The position numbers were made by a program, and so were the translations under genes. Shown here piece by piece: positions 45,203 through 54,148 of a stretch of 64,000 nucleotides of DNA. How positions within the stretch are numbered: the stretch's first letter is position 1; every line of letters starts with the position of its first letter. The stretch is from UMGS1820 sp045614945 (GTDB lineage Bacteria > Bacillota > Clostridia > Monoglobales > Monoglobaceae), in assembly GCA_045614945.1 (NCBI GenBank), contig JAZLDW010000026.1, forward strand, positions 1 through 64,000, given 5' to 3'. A model generated the notes under the pieces. That model searched no databases, was not told the origin of the DNA, and worked only from the letters and a program-made list of their open reading frames with translations.

Positions 45203-45649
45203 CTATCTCTCGTTAAAGTATTTCTCTAAAATTTCTGCCGCATCGCCTACTAGTTCTGCGCATGGGCGTTTCTTATAATATTCCTTTGTTCTGTCACTTG
45301 GGACATAGTCATTTTTATTATCATCAAGACCTAAAAGCTCTCGACAGATTATAGAACCATTTTTCTTTTTAAATTCTTCAGCTAATTGCTGTATCAATTT
45401 GTAGTGGTTTGTCTTTGCCTCTTTGTCATCCGGCGAGGTATAACCGCTATGGAGACCCACCACCATAAACAATCCGCTGACTGCGCCACATACCTCTCGA
45501 AGTCTACCCATTCCACCTCCAAACGACGAAGATATCTTCATCGCAGTCGTAAAATCCACTCCAAATTCCTCACAAAACGCTCCAAGCACAGCCTGAGAGC
45601 AATTGTATCCGTCCAAAAATAGTTTAATTGCTGTTTCCCTTTTGCTCAT
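45203..45649 (-). CDS. C_GCAxxG_C_C family redox-type protein
   Basis: 148 residues from ATG 45649 (AAGGAG 7 bases upstream; an upstream in-frame start is unsupported). Cysteines follow the family's spacing: YNCSQAVLGAFC, EVCGAVSGLFMVVG (the GCAxxG-like box), IICRELLG and RPCAELVG. Members are presumed redox-active or metal-binding; no activity is established that I can name. First gene of the operon with the ZIP transporter, which starts 10 bases after its stop. Confidence 0.88.
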   Translation of the reverse strand: MSKRETAIKLFLDGYNCSQAVLGAFCEEFGVDFTTAMKISSSFGGGMGRLREVCGAVSGLFMVVGLHSGYTSPDDKEAKTNHYKLIQQLAEEFKKKNGSIICRELLGLDDNKNDYVPSDRTKEYYKKRPCAELVGDAAEILEKYFNER

Positions 45650-45733
45650 AATCTTCTCCTTATTATCACTCCATAGAAAACTAACCACTAAATTTTGCTT
45701 ATATTATATAATTGCATTTGTTTTTTGTCAATA

Positions 45734-45765
45734 AAAAGGAGTTCACCATATGGTGAACTCCTTTT
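45734..45765 (-). terminator. terminator after nhaC
   Basis: 15-bp perfect stem AAAAGGAGTTCACCA paired around a TA centre, with a U-rich tract on the minus-strand side. Ends the uraA-upp-nhaC transcript. Confidence 0.88.
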
Positions 45766-45774
45766 CATTTTATC

Positions 45775-47601
45775 TTACGCCTTTTTCGATGTAATCGCTT
45801 TAGTTATAAGCAGTGTTGCCAGCATAAGCACGATACCTATTGGCAAACAAATCCATGCATTCTTTATGAATCCTGCAAAGAGATATGTTATAAAAGATAC
45901 CCCCGCAGCCACAAGTGCATATGGAAGCTGAGTAGACACGTGGTTTATGTGGTTACACTGCGCACCTGCAGATGCCATAATTGTAGTATCTGATATAGGC
46001 GAACAATGGTCACCGCAAACTGCACCCGCCATACAAGCAGAGATTGCAATAATGCTGATTTCATTATCAATAGAGCCACCAAATATTGCAAGTACAATCG
46101 GGATAAGGATACCAAATGTACCCCACGAGGTTCCTGTTGAGAAGGAAAGTCCAACACCAATTAAGAACACAATAGCCGGCAGAAGCGGAATAAACGAACT
46201 TGCATAAAGGCGAACAAACTCTGCAATAAATACCTTTGCACCAAGACTATCGGTCATAGCTTTAAGTGTCCATGCGCAAGTCAGAATTAATATAGCAGGC
46301 ACCATCGCCTTGAAGCCCTCGGGGATGCTTTCCATACATTCTGTGAACTTAAGAACTCTGCGGCACATAAAGTAAATAACAGAGAAAATAAGACCCGCAA
46401 ATGAACCATACACAAGTCCAACAGATGCGTCCGCACCTGAGAAAGCGCCAATAAAGTCACGATATGCATCACTGTCTGCAGTAAAGAATCCACCTGAGTA
46501 GATAAGACCAAGTACGCAAGCAACTATAAGAACAAAAACAGGGGCAACCAAATCCCATACACTGCCTTTGCCATTCTCATCCATAGCCTCTACTCTCTCA
46601 AGCTTATCCCTGCCCTCTTCTGAGAAGATGTCGCCGTTTTCTGCGTTTATCTCATGTTTCTTCATAAGACCGAAGTCAAACTTAGAAATCGCAAGCACAA
46701 ACATCATCAATATTGTAAGGATTGCATAGAAGTTATAAGGAATTGCTCTTATAAAAAGTTCAAGACCACCGATTTGCTCTTCCGATACAAAGCCCGCAAC
46801 CGCTGCTGCCCATGAAGAAACAGGAGCAATAATACATATCGGCGCGGCAGTCGCATCTATAAGATACGAAAGTTTTGAACGGGAAATCTTAAACTTATCT
46901 GTTACAGGGCGCATAACCGAGCCAACTGTCAGACAGTTGAAGTAGTCATCCACAAAAATAAGTACACCAAGACAGATTGTGGCAATCTGCGCGCCAACTC
47001 TTGACTTAATGTGCTTTTCTGCCCATCTTCCAAAAGCTGCAGAGCCGCCTGATTTATTCATCAGGGATACAATTGCTCCAAGGATAACAAGGAATATCAA
47101 AATACCAATGTTATATGGGTCTGCAACCGATGAAATAAATCCGTCTACAAAGAGATGGTCGATTGTACCTGTAAAGCTGAAGTTTGCATAAAGCAGGGCA
47201 CCACTCAAAATACCGATAAACAAAGAAGAATAAACTTCTTTGGTGATAAGTGCAAGCACAATTGCAATAAGTGCAGGCAAAAGTGACAACCATGTAGCAT
47301 ACGGCTTTACATCATCTCTTTTTGCCTCAAGAGCTTTGCCTAAGTTTTCATCAAAATTCTCTGCGCCTACATTATCAGAATAACTGTCAATATATGTAGC
47401 GGCTGCGGTAGAATAATTTTCTGCCTCTTCTTCTATTACCTCACTGTATGCACCGCTCTCTGTCAGATATGTAGCAGCAGCCTCATTATCAGTAAGGTCA
47501 ACCTCGTCTGCAAATGCCATAAAGGGCATTGTCACGCTCATTACAATCATAGCAATAACTATAAATGCAAACAAGCGGGTTTTTCCTGTTTGAAAGTTCA
47601 A
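45775..47601 (-). CDS. NhaC-family Na+/H+ antiporter with exported N-terminal segment
   Basis: 608 residues. Start is TTG at 47601, supported by AGGAGGAG 6 bases upstream. Residues 1-31 look like a signal peptide ending AFA, followed by about 75 acidic, Ala/Tyr/Glu-rich residues, and only then (near residue 105) the transporter domain with 12 or so membrane segments, ending ITKAITSKKA. The NhaC core has IFVDDYFNCLTVG and CAGDHCSPISDTTIM. Exchanges Na+ for H+, or a related substrate such as malate/lactate pairs seen in the family. Starts 20 bases after upp. Confidence 0.88.
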   Translation of the reverse strand: MNFQTGKTRLFAFIVIAMIVMSVTMPFMAFADEVDLTDNEAAATYLTESGAYSEVIEEEAENYSTAAATYIDSYSDNVGAENFDENLGKALEAKRDDVKPYATWLSLLPALIAIVLALITKEVYSSLFIGILSGALLYANFSFTGTIDHLFVDGFISSVADPYNIGILIFLVILGAIVSLMNKSGGSAAFGRWAEKHIKSRVGAQIATICLGVLIFVDDYFNCLTVGSVMRPVTDKFKISRSKLSYLIDATAAPICIIAPVSSWAAAVAGFVSEEQIGGLELFIRAIPYNFYAILTILMMFVLAISKFDFGLMKKHEINAENGDIFSEEGRDKLERVEAMDENGKGSVWDLVAPVFVLIVACVLGLIYSGGFFTADSDAYRDFIGAFSGADASVGLVYGSFAGLIFSVIYFMCRRVLKFTECMESIPEGFKAMVPAILILTCAWTLKAMTDSLGAKVFIAEFVRLYASSFIPLLPAIVFLIGVGLSFSTGTSWGTFGILIPIVLAIFGGSIDNEISIIAISACMAGAVCGDHCSPISDTTIMASAGAQCNHINHVSTQLPYALVAAGVSFITYLFAGFIKNAWICLPIGIVLMLATLLITKAITSKKA

Positions 47602-47621
47602 ATAACTCTCCTCCTATTATT

Positions 47622-48251
47622 TTATTTTGTTCCGAAGATTCTGTCTCCAGCGTCTCCAAGACCTGGCATAATATATCCATGCTCGTTCAGGCATTCGTCT
47701 AAATTTGCACAGTAAATATCTACATCAGGATGCGCCTCTGACAATGCCTTTGCACCCTCAGGGGCTGCAATAAGACAAAGGAATTTTATATTCTTACCGC
47801 CATATGATTTAATCTGTCCAATTGCATCAATGGCAGAGCCACCTGTTGCAAGCATTGGATCAACAACCACTATAAGACGGTTTGAAATATCCGCCGGCAG
47901 CTTGCAATAGTACTCGTGTGGCATAAGTGTTTCCTCATCACGGTACATTCCTATATGTCCAATTTTAGCTGAAGGTATAAGTCTTTGTATACCATTTACC
48001 ATACCAAGGCCTGCACGCAGTATTGGAACAACTGCAAGCTTTTTACCCCTTATAAGTTTCTGCTTTGTCTTCACAAGAGGGGTTTCTATTTCAACCTCTT
48101 CAAGAGGAAGGTCGCGAAGTGCCTCATAACACATAAGCATTGTGATTTCTTCAACAATCTCACGGAACTCCTTGTTAGGAGTTGATTTTTTGCGAAGAAT
48201 TGTAGTCTTGTGCTGAATCAGAGGGTGGTCAAAAATTGTAACATTATTCAT
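47622..48251 (-). CDS. upp: uracil phosphoribosyltransferase
   Basis: Forms UMP from uracil and PRPP. 209 residues, usual length. PRPP-binding loop VVDPMLATGGSAIDAI (near residue 130), uracil-site segment at the C-terminus (GYIMPGLGDAGDRIFGTK). Eleven bases after uraA, giving a salvage operon that takes up uracil and converts it to UMP. Confidence 0.97.
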   Translation of the reverse strand: MNNVTIFDHPLIQHKTTILRKKSTPNKEFREIVEEITMLMCYEALRDLPLEEVEIETPLVKTKQKLIRGKKLAVVPILRAGLGMVNGIQRLIPSAKIGHIGMYRDEETLMPHEYYCKLPADISNRLIVVVDPMLATGGSAIDAIGQIKSYGGKNIKFLCLIAAPEGAKALSEAHPDVDIYCANLDECLNEHGYIMPGLGDAGDRIFGTK

Positions 48252-48262
48252 AAGATGTCTCC

Positions 48263-49651
48263 TTACTGTTCGTCTTTTGCTTTTGATACAACTAAGTTAA
48301 CAATGATGCCAAGGATAAGTGCACATGCAACTGATGTAAGGGTGATCTTACCGAATGTAAGTGTTAGACCGCCAATACCGGCAATCAAAATAGTAGACAC
48401 AACAAAGAGGTTTTTATTCTTATTAAGGTCTACACCCTGAATCATCTTAAGTCCTGATACCGCAATAAATCCATAAAGTGCCATACATACGCCACCCATT
48501 ACACAAGATGGAATAGAATTAACAAACGCAATGAATGGTGATACAAACGAAATTATTATAGCAAGTACAGCCGCTGTAATAATTGTGTATACAGATGCGT
48601 TTTTAGTAATAGCAACACAGCCTACTGATTCGCCATAAGTAGTATTTGGACATCCTCCAAATATAGCACCGACAAATGAACCAACACCGTCACCCATGAG
48701 AGTTCTGTGAAGTCCCGGTTCTTCTAAGAGATCCTGCTCAATAATAAACGAGATATTTTTATGGTCTGCAAGATGCTCTGCAAATACAACAAACGCAACA
48801 GGAACGTATGCTACCGCTATTGTTGCCACATATGTAGGATTCAATTCGCCAACACCCTTGATGGCTTCAAGGAATGTAAATTTAGGAACAGCCAGGAATG
48901 TTTCCAAAGCAATCTTACCCTCAGGAGCAAGAACTGCAAATTTTCCAAAATCCAAAACCTTAAGCGCATCGATATTGCACATGTTTCCTATTACAGTAAA
49001 TATAGCAGAAATAGCATATCCGCCAAGGATACCGTATATAAACGGAATTAGTTTGCCATATTTCTTCCCATAAGTAGAGCTTACAATTGTAATCAACAAT
49101 GTTGTAAGACCGCAAACAAGTGCAATAAATGGAGACGCTACAGAAACCTGAGCCTCTACACCATTTTCAACAACAGTTGCAAGAACGCCGCCCTTTAAAA
49201 TGTCTCCGACTGCGTTACCCGCAAGAGAAAGTCCAATAATAGCAACAATAGGGCCAATAACTGTTGCCGGCATCACCTTGTCAATCCATTTAACTCCTGC
49301 CAATTTAACAATTATGGCAATCACTACATAAACAAGTCCCGCAAACACAGCACCAATAATAATTCCAAGATAGCCAAGACTCATTGATACGCCTCCGGCA
49401 AATGCCGCAAACATAGAGTTAATAAACGCAAATGATGAACCTAAGAACACAGGGCTCTTTTTCTTTGTAAAAAGAATGTACACAAGTGTACCGATACCTG
49501 CACCAAAAAGTGCCGCTGCTGGACTCATTCCATTACCCACAATAACAGGTACAACCAATGTAGCTGTCATAATTGCGAGCAACTGCTGCAACGCAAAAAT
49601 AACCAGCGCGCCAAACTTTGGCTTGTCATTTACTCCATAAATCAAATTCAT
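48263..49651 (-). CDS. uraA: uracil:H+ symporter (UraA/NCS2 family)
   Basis: 462 residues with 14 predicted membrane segments. NCS2 pattern: FALQQLLAIMTATLVVPVIVG at the N-terminus, the conserved transport motif around EHLADH (near residue 285) and TTYGESVGCVAITKNAS (near 330). AGGAG is 6 bases before the ATG. Directly upstream of upp. Confidence 0.94.
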   Translation of the reverse strand: MNLIYGVNDKPKFGALVIFALQQLLAIMTATLVVPVIVGNGMSPAAALFGAGIGTLVYILFTKKKSPVFLGSSFAFINSMFAAFAGGVSMSLGYLGIIIGAVFAGLVYVVIAIIVKLAGVKWIDKVMPATVIGPIVAIIGLSLAGNAVGDILKGGVLATVVENGVEAQVSVASPFIALVCGLTTLLITIVSSTYGKKYGKLIPFIYGILGGYAISAIFTVIGNMCNIDALKVLDFGKFAVLAPEGKIALETFLAVPKFTFLEAIKGVGELNPTYVATIAVAYVPVAFVVFAEHLADHKNISFIIEQDLLEEPGLHRTLMGDGVGSFVGAIFGGCPNTTYGESVGCVAITKNASVYTIITAAVLAIIISFVSPFIAFVNSIPSCVMGGVCMALYGFIAVSGLKMIQGVDLNKNKNLFVVSTILIAGIGGLTLTFGKITLTSVACALILGIIVNLVVSKAKDEQ

Positions 49652-49769
49652 AATAACTCCTCCAAATTGATTTAAAGATTATAATTTTAATATTTTTTAC
49701 CATTTTATCATAATGTTCTACAAAAAGCAACAAATAGACCTATAATTTTTTATAAAATTTTAATAACAA

Positions 49770-50750
49770 CTATCTTGTTGCATTTTGAACGACAATATCT
49801 CCGGTTCTTATCAAATTATATTCTGCGACACAAGTTCCATCAAGGTCCTCTCGGTGCATATCCACCCCAATTATGTCGCAGTTTTCGTAAGTTGTATAGT
49901 AGTAAATTCCCTTATCCGTATTACAACAAGAACTATAATTTGTTATTTCAAAATCTCCTCCTACCCATGCGCAGCCTTTTTGCTGATAGACCGAATATAA
50001 AATATGAAAAAAATCATTGACAATCTCATTTTCTGATTTTCCAAAAACACAATTGAGTTTTGTAAAGCAAGCTCTTACAAACCTTGATGCAGAAGATAGA
50101 TCCCCAGGAAGTCCAAGTCCCCCCATGCCTCTGCTGTAGGGTCTGAGCTCTATCTTATCAGAAAATAAATTTGCAGGCTCCTTTGCAGTAACAGATAGAT
50201 AGTTTGCAAGATTTTGCATTTGATAGTCAAACGGAGGATTATTAGTCAATACTCCGACGGGATTGTCATACGCTTTTAATCCCGAGCGAGTTTGCTCTAT
50301 AGTTATTGCACCAACCTTGTCTGCCACAATCCAATGAAGCGGTGACGGCGCAAATTTTTCATCAAACGCCTCATCCGTTATATTTATCTCATCAATTAGT
50401 TTTTTTGCTTCAGTTACAGTTTTGCACTTTGATAATATAAACGGTATAAACTCATAGGATGCAACATTTACTTTCGTGCCCGACTTCTTCATATACTTTG
50501 CATTATCAGGAAAATTAAGTCCCGCCGCACTGAGACCCATTTCGTTAGTAGCATCAAAATACAAGGGATATTCATCGCGGACAAGCGCCATTCCGATTAT
50601 TGCAAAATGCTTATTTACGCACTCACCGTTTGTAAATTTAAAGCAATATCTTCTCGGCGTAATTACCACCTTCTGTCCAAAGTCATATTCATAATCAAGA
50701 TTTCTACCAAAATAATTATCACCCGCATTGATTGAAATTGCAGTACACAT
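49770..50750 (-). CDS. bsh: choloylglycine hydrolase-family enzyme, bile salt hydrolase type
   Basis: Ntn hydrolase that deconjugates glycine- or taurine-bile acids, or cleaves other amides. 326 residues. The catalytic Cys2 follows the initiator Met (MCTAISI). Arg16 and Asp19 (FGRNLDYEYDF) are present, as are GLNFP with Asn79, GVLTNNPPFDYQMQNL and RGMGGLGLPGDLSSASRFVR. Asn in GLNFP favours a bile salt hydrolase over penicillin V acylase, and the whole protein closely resembles gut clostridial BSH. Substrate preference is inferred. It starts only 37 bases after the ung terminator. Confidence 0.88.
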   Translation of the reverse strand: MCTAISINAGDNYFGRNLDYEYDFGQKVVITPRRYCFKFTNGECVNKHFAIIGMALVRDEYPLYFDATNEMGLSAAGLNFPDNAKYMKKSGTKVNVASYEFIPFILSKCKTVTEAKKLIDEINITDEAFDEKFAPSPLHWIVADKVGAITIEQTRSGLKAYDNPVGVLTNNPPFDYQMQNLANYLSVTAKEPANLFSDKIELRPYSRGMGGLGLPGDLSSASRFVRACFTKLNCVFGKSENEIVNDFFHILYSVYQQKGCAWVGGDFEITNYSSCCNTDKGIYYYTTYENCDIIGVDMHREDLDGTCVAEYNLIRTGDIVVQNATR

Positions 50751-50787
50751 AATATCACCTCGTTTCCATTTTGTACAAATGAGTAAA

Positions 50788-50816
50788 AAAAATACCGGGT
50801 TACCCCCGGTATTTTT
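50788..50816 (-). terminator. terminator at the end of ung
   Basis: 12-bp stem (AAAAATACCGGG with CCCGGTATTTTT), loop TTACC, then an eight-base U-run on the minus strand. The ung stop codon lies inside the stem. Confidence 0.88.
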
Positions 50817-51483
50817 ATTTTATCTCCCAGTTTACAGGCTCTTGTCCTATCTGCTCTAAAAATTCATTACACTTTTTAAAATGGTCACACCCAAAAAATC
50901 CGTTGTATGCTGAAAGGGGGCTCGGATGTGCACAAGACAGTATCTTATGCACTGAATTTGTAACAACTCTTGCTTTCTTCCTCGCATTTGCTCCCCAAAG
51001 CATGAACACAATGGGTTTTTCTCGCTTGTTTAAAAGTTCTATAACTTTATCGGTAAAAATCTCCCATCCAATATCCTTATGGCTGTTTGCCTGTCCCTCT
51101 CTGACAGTCAATGTTGCATTTAAAAGAAGTACACCTTGTTTTGCCCAATCAGTAAGCTCTCCATGACTTGGTGGTTCTATATTAAGCTCGTCCTTGATTT
51201 CTTTAAATATGTTTTTAAGCGATGGTGGCTGTGGCACACCTTTTTTTACTGAAAAACATAATCCATGCGCCTGACCCTCCCCATGATATGGGTCCTGCCC
51301 GATAATAACGACTTTTACATCAGAGTAGGATGTATACCTAAAAGCATTAAATATATCATACATATCAGGATATATTGTGTATGTCTTATATTCTTTAGCA
51401 AGAGTTGTACGAAGATTTATGTAGTACTCTTTTTCAAACTCTTCCTTTAAAAGGCTGTCCCATTCGTTACCTATATTTACCAT
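50815..51483 (-). CDS. ung: uracil-DNA glycosylase
   Basis: Removes uracil from DNA. 222 residues from ATG 51483, 10 bases after AAGGAG; ATG 51492 lies only 1 base from it. Catalytic motif GQDPYHGEGQAHG (near residue 63), and HPSPLSAYNGFFGC (near 186) with the DNA-intercalating loop. Divergent from the fusion pseudoenzyme gene. Confidence 0.97.
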   Translation of the reverse strand: MVNIGNEWDSLLKEEFEKEYYINLRTTLAKEYKTYTIYPDMYDIFNAFRYTSYSDVKVVIIGQDPYHGEGQAHGLCFSVKKGVPQPPSLKNIFKEIKDELNIEPPSHGELTDWAKQGVLLLNATLTVREGQANSHKDIGWEIFTDKVIELLNKREKPIVFMLWGANARKKARVVTNSVHKILSCAHPSPLSAYNGFFGCDHFKKCNEFLEQIGQEPVNWEIK

Positions 51484-51697
51484 ATAAATCATCTCCTTAC
51501 GGACTTAGGGTTACACAGGTAGATGTGTGTATCAACATCCGCTAAACCTATGCGCCAACACCTTTATTATACTACACAATATTTTAAAAATAAAGCATAT
51601 TTTTAAAATGCAATAAAATGTATATTTTACTTTGGCCATCATATACTATATACGATTTTTGTTTATGCCAAAGAACATACGAAACGGAGCTATAAAG

Positions 51698-53926
51698 ATG
51701 AATGCGATAATCGTCCCTGATTTTTCAAAAAACTCATTGAACCCCCTACTTTGCAACAGACGCATACACGAGCTTCCAGTTGTAGGTGTCCCTATAGAGC
51801 AACATATACGCAAGTATCTCAAACATGCTGGCATCTGCGACATAGGAATCTGCACAGACTTTTCGATTAGCAATCTTTTAAGCCTAGCAGACGCCGATGG
51901 AGTTTTAGCAATTAACAACAATCTTATTACATCTACAGACATAAACGAAGTTATTTCTTTTCATCAAAAAAACCTTTGTGATATAACCATCGTTCTTTGC
52001 CACAACGATAATCCATATACACCTTGCAAAGATTTTTTGCCAGCAGAGATAAGAAAAGAGTCAGAGGGCATTTATATATTCTCAAAAAACGCTCTTGATA
52101 CACTCTCTTCATCAGCGTCCTCTCTGTGCGGTGATAAAATTTTTTACGAAGCTATCTCAAAAAACTTAAAGGTATTAGGTTACATGACAGAATCTGATTC
52201 TATCACTATATCAAATCCCGAGGATTATATGCACTGTCACAACAAGATACTCAGCGGTCATCTTATCGCCCATATGTCTGCCACCCAAGTAAAGGATGGC
52301 TTGTGGATTGAGCCCAATGTTCATCTTGAGAGTGGCGTAAAAATTGAGACTCCTGTGTATATTTCATCCGGATGCTCAATTGATTTCGGTGCAAAAATAG
52401 GAGGGGGAACTTTTATCGGCAAAAACTGTTCGATAAAATCAGGAGCAACTCTTACTCACTCTATAATCGGGGCGGGTTGCCATATTTCAGAAAACTCATC
52501 TGTAAGCGGAGGAATTCTTGATTCCAATGTTATACTTGGTAAAAATTCTGTTGTTATGGATAGCGCTATAATCGGAAGCGGATGCAGAATAGAGGCAGAA
52601 TGCACGATAAATTCAGGCGTACGCGTATGGCCAAACAAACGAATTTTGCAAGGGACAAAACTCAATGATAATCTGATTTGGGGAAGTGTCGGAACCGAAA
52701 GGCTTTTTTACTCTGACAAGATATGTGGCGAAATCAATGTTGATATAACCCCTGATTTTATGGCAAAGCTAGGTTGTGCAATTAGTACAATGTACAGGGG
52801 ATATAAAGTAGGTTTAAGCTTTGATTCAGCTCCTATCTGCTCTATACTTGCCTCTGCCGCAATGTCAGGTTTTGCCTCTACCGGCACAAGAGTTTTAAAT
52901 TTTGGAGAGCAAAGTCTGGCTTCTGCAAGACTTGCAACACGATTTTTTAATGTTGAAATAACCATGCACATATGCCAGGCAAGCACCTATGGAGGCTCTT
53001 GCCCCGAGCTTGTTCTCATAGAGCGCAATGGCGCATACCTGTCAGGAAGCAATCAGCAAAAACTTGAATCTATATTCTCAGGCAATGTATTTTTAAGGAC
53101 AGATACCAAAAAACTTTACGATACAATAAATCTTGAGCAATACAGATTTTTTTATATTCAGGAAATTCTGAACGAACTTAAAAGTAAGCGATTTAGTAAA
53201 AATGTGGAGCTTCGTACTCGTTCTGAAACCCTGTCTGAAATTCTGGAGAATCTTTTTTGTGAGATAGAAAACGCCGGTCAACGCAATGTATCGCCTGAAT
53301 TTTCTGCAGACATCTGCCAAAACGGGCAAGGGCTTACTCTATATACAAATAACGGTCAACGCATCAGCGAATCAACACTTCTTTATATAATCTCAATCGT
53401 TTTGATAAAGCATTTTAACTGCAAAAAAATTGTGCTTCCCATTTATGCATCAAGCGCACTTGAAAATCTTCTTATTAAAGAAAATATAACAATTATAAGA
53501 TGCGGTATGTCAGATACAGAGTTTATAAACACTCTTTTAAATAATAATCTTTATTATCAGTTTAGGATGTGCTTTGACGGCATTTACTGTGCTGTTATGC
53601 TTCTGGATTATTTAAACTTAAACAACCTAAGTTTTGATAATATTATAAATTCTCTTCCTGTTGAATGCCGCCTTGAAACCGAGGTTGAATGCCCCAGCAG
53701 TCGCAAGGGACAGATAATTGGCAACCTTAATTCAAAGTATAGCGGCAGCAAAATTTATATGACAGACGGAATAAAGATATACAAAAACAACGGCTGGGTT
53801 CTGGTTATCCCCGAGAAATACAGACATTATGTAAAGATTATAACAGAAGGTATAAACACAGAGGCAGCAAAAGAAATAAGCGCTGAATTTACCAACAAAA
53901 TAAAAAAACTTGCAAAACTTCAATAA
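51698..53926 (+). CDS. degenerate nucleotidyltransferase / beta-helix / phosphomannomutase fusion (probable pseudoenzyme)
   Basis: 742 residues from ATG 51698 (GGAG 8 bases upstream). Fold order as in bifunctional mannose-1-phosphate guanylyltransferase/phosphomannomutase proteins: N-terminal nucleotidyltransferase-like domain (1-190), left-handed beta-helix of hexapeptide repeats (about 205-345, IGGGTFIGKNCSIKSGATL), then a phosphohexomutase-like domain (about 350-742, DITPDFMAKLG). The GGxGxRL loop is replaced by VPDFSKNSLNPLL, there is no EKP motif, and the mutase serine loop TASHNP is absent (CQASTYGGS in its place, near 425). Probably a structural or regulatory relative. Upstream of RNase J, whose promoter lies in its 3' end. 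Confidence 0.8.
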   Translation: MNAIIVPDFSKNSLNPLLCNRRIHELPVVGVPIEQHIRKYLKHAGICDIGICTDFSISNLLSLADADGVLAINNNLITSTDINEVISFHQKNLCDITIVLCHNDNPYTPCKDFLPAEIRKESEGIYIFSKNALDTLSSSASSLCGDKIFYEAISKNLKVLGYMTESDSITISNPEDYMHCHNKILSGHLIAHMSATQVKDGLWIEPNVHLESGVKIETPVYISSGCSIDFGAKIGGGTFIGKNCSIKSGATLTHSIIGAGCHISENSSVSGGILDSNVILGKNSVVMDSAIIGSGCRIEAECTINSGVRVWPNKRILQGTKLNDNLIWGSVGTERLFYSDKICGEINVDITPDFMAKLGCAISTMYRGYKVGLSFDSAPICSILASAAMSGFASTGTRVLNFGEQSLASARLATRFFNVEITMHICQASTYGGSCPELVLIERNGAYLSGSNQQKLESIFSGNVFLRTDTKKLYDTINLEQYRFFYIQEILNELKSKRFSKNVELRTRSETLSEILENLFCEIENAGQRNVSPEFSADICQNGQGLTLYTNNGQRISESTLLYIISIVLIKHFNCKKIVLPIYASSALENLLIKENITIIRCGMSDTEFINTLLNNNLYYQFRMCFDGIYCAVMLLDYLNLNNLSFDNIINSLPVECRLETEVECPSSRKGQIIGNLNSKYSGSKIYMTDGIKIYKNNGWVLVIPEKYRHYVKIITEGINTEAAKEISAEFTNKIKKLAKLQ

Positions 53927-53938
53927 ATGGTGTATAAT
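53910..53938 (+). promoter_or_regulatory. promoter of rnjA
   Basis: TTGCAA (53910-53915), 17-base spacer, perfect TATAAT (53933-53938), starting inside the end of the upstream gene. Predicts a leader of about 200 bases with two hairpins (53965-54000 and 54044-54074). Confidence 0.6.
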
Positions 53939-53964
53939 ATACTAAGTTGATTTGTTCGGATTTC

Positions 53965-54074
53965 GTATGCGATGGATGCATCGACGCAATCATCGCATAC
54001 AACTTTAAAATTAAGATTTATATGAGCGGGCTTTTTTAATAACAAAATTCTCGACTGGTCTTTTGGAGAATTTT
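53965..54074 (+). promoter_or_regulatory. structured 5' leader of rnjA
   Basis: GTATGCGATG (53965-53974) pairs with CATCGCATAC (53991-54000); AAAATTCTC (54044-54052) pairs with GAGAATTTT (54066-54074). Between them is GAGCGGGCTTTTTTAAT, a T-run without a matched stem. The leader may hold a control element; its function is unknown. Confidence 0.4.
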
Positions 54075-54148
54075 CAACAAAATGGAAGCAACCTTGTTCT
54101 TCCTCTTATTTTTGTTGTGTAAATACATATTTTTAAGGAGGGTAAAAT

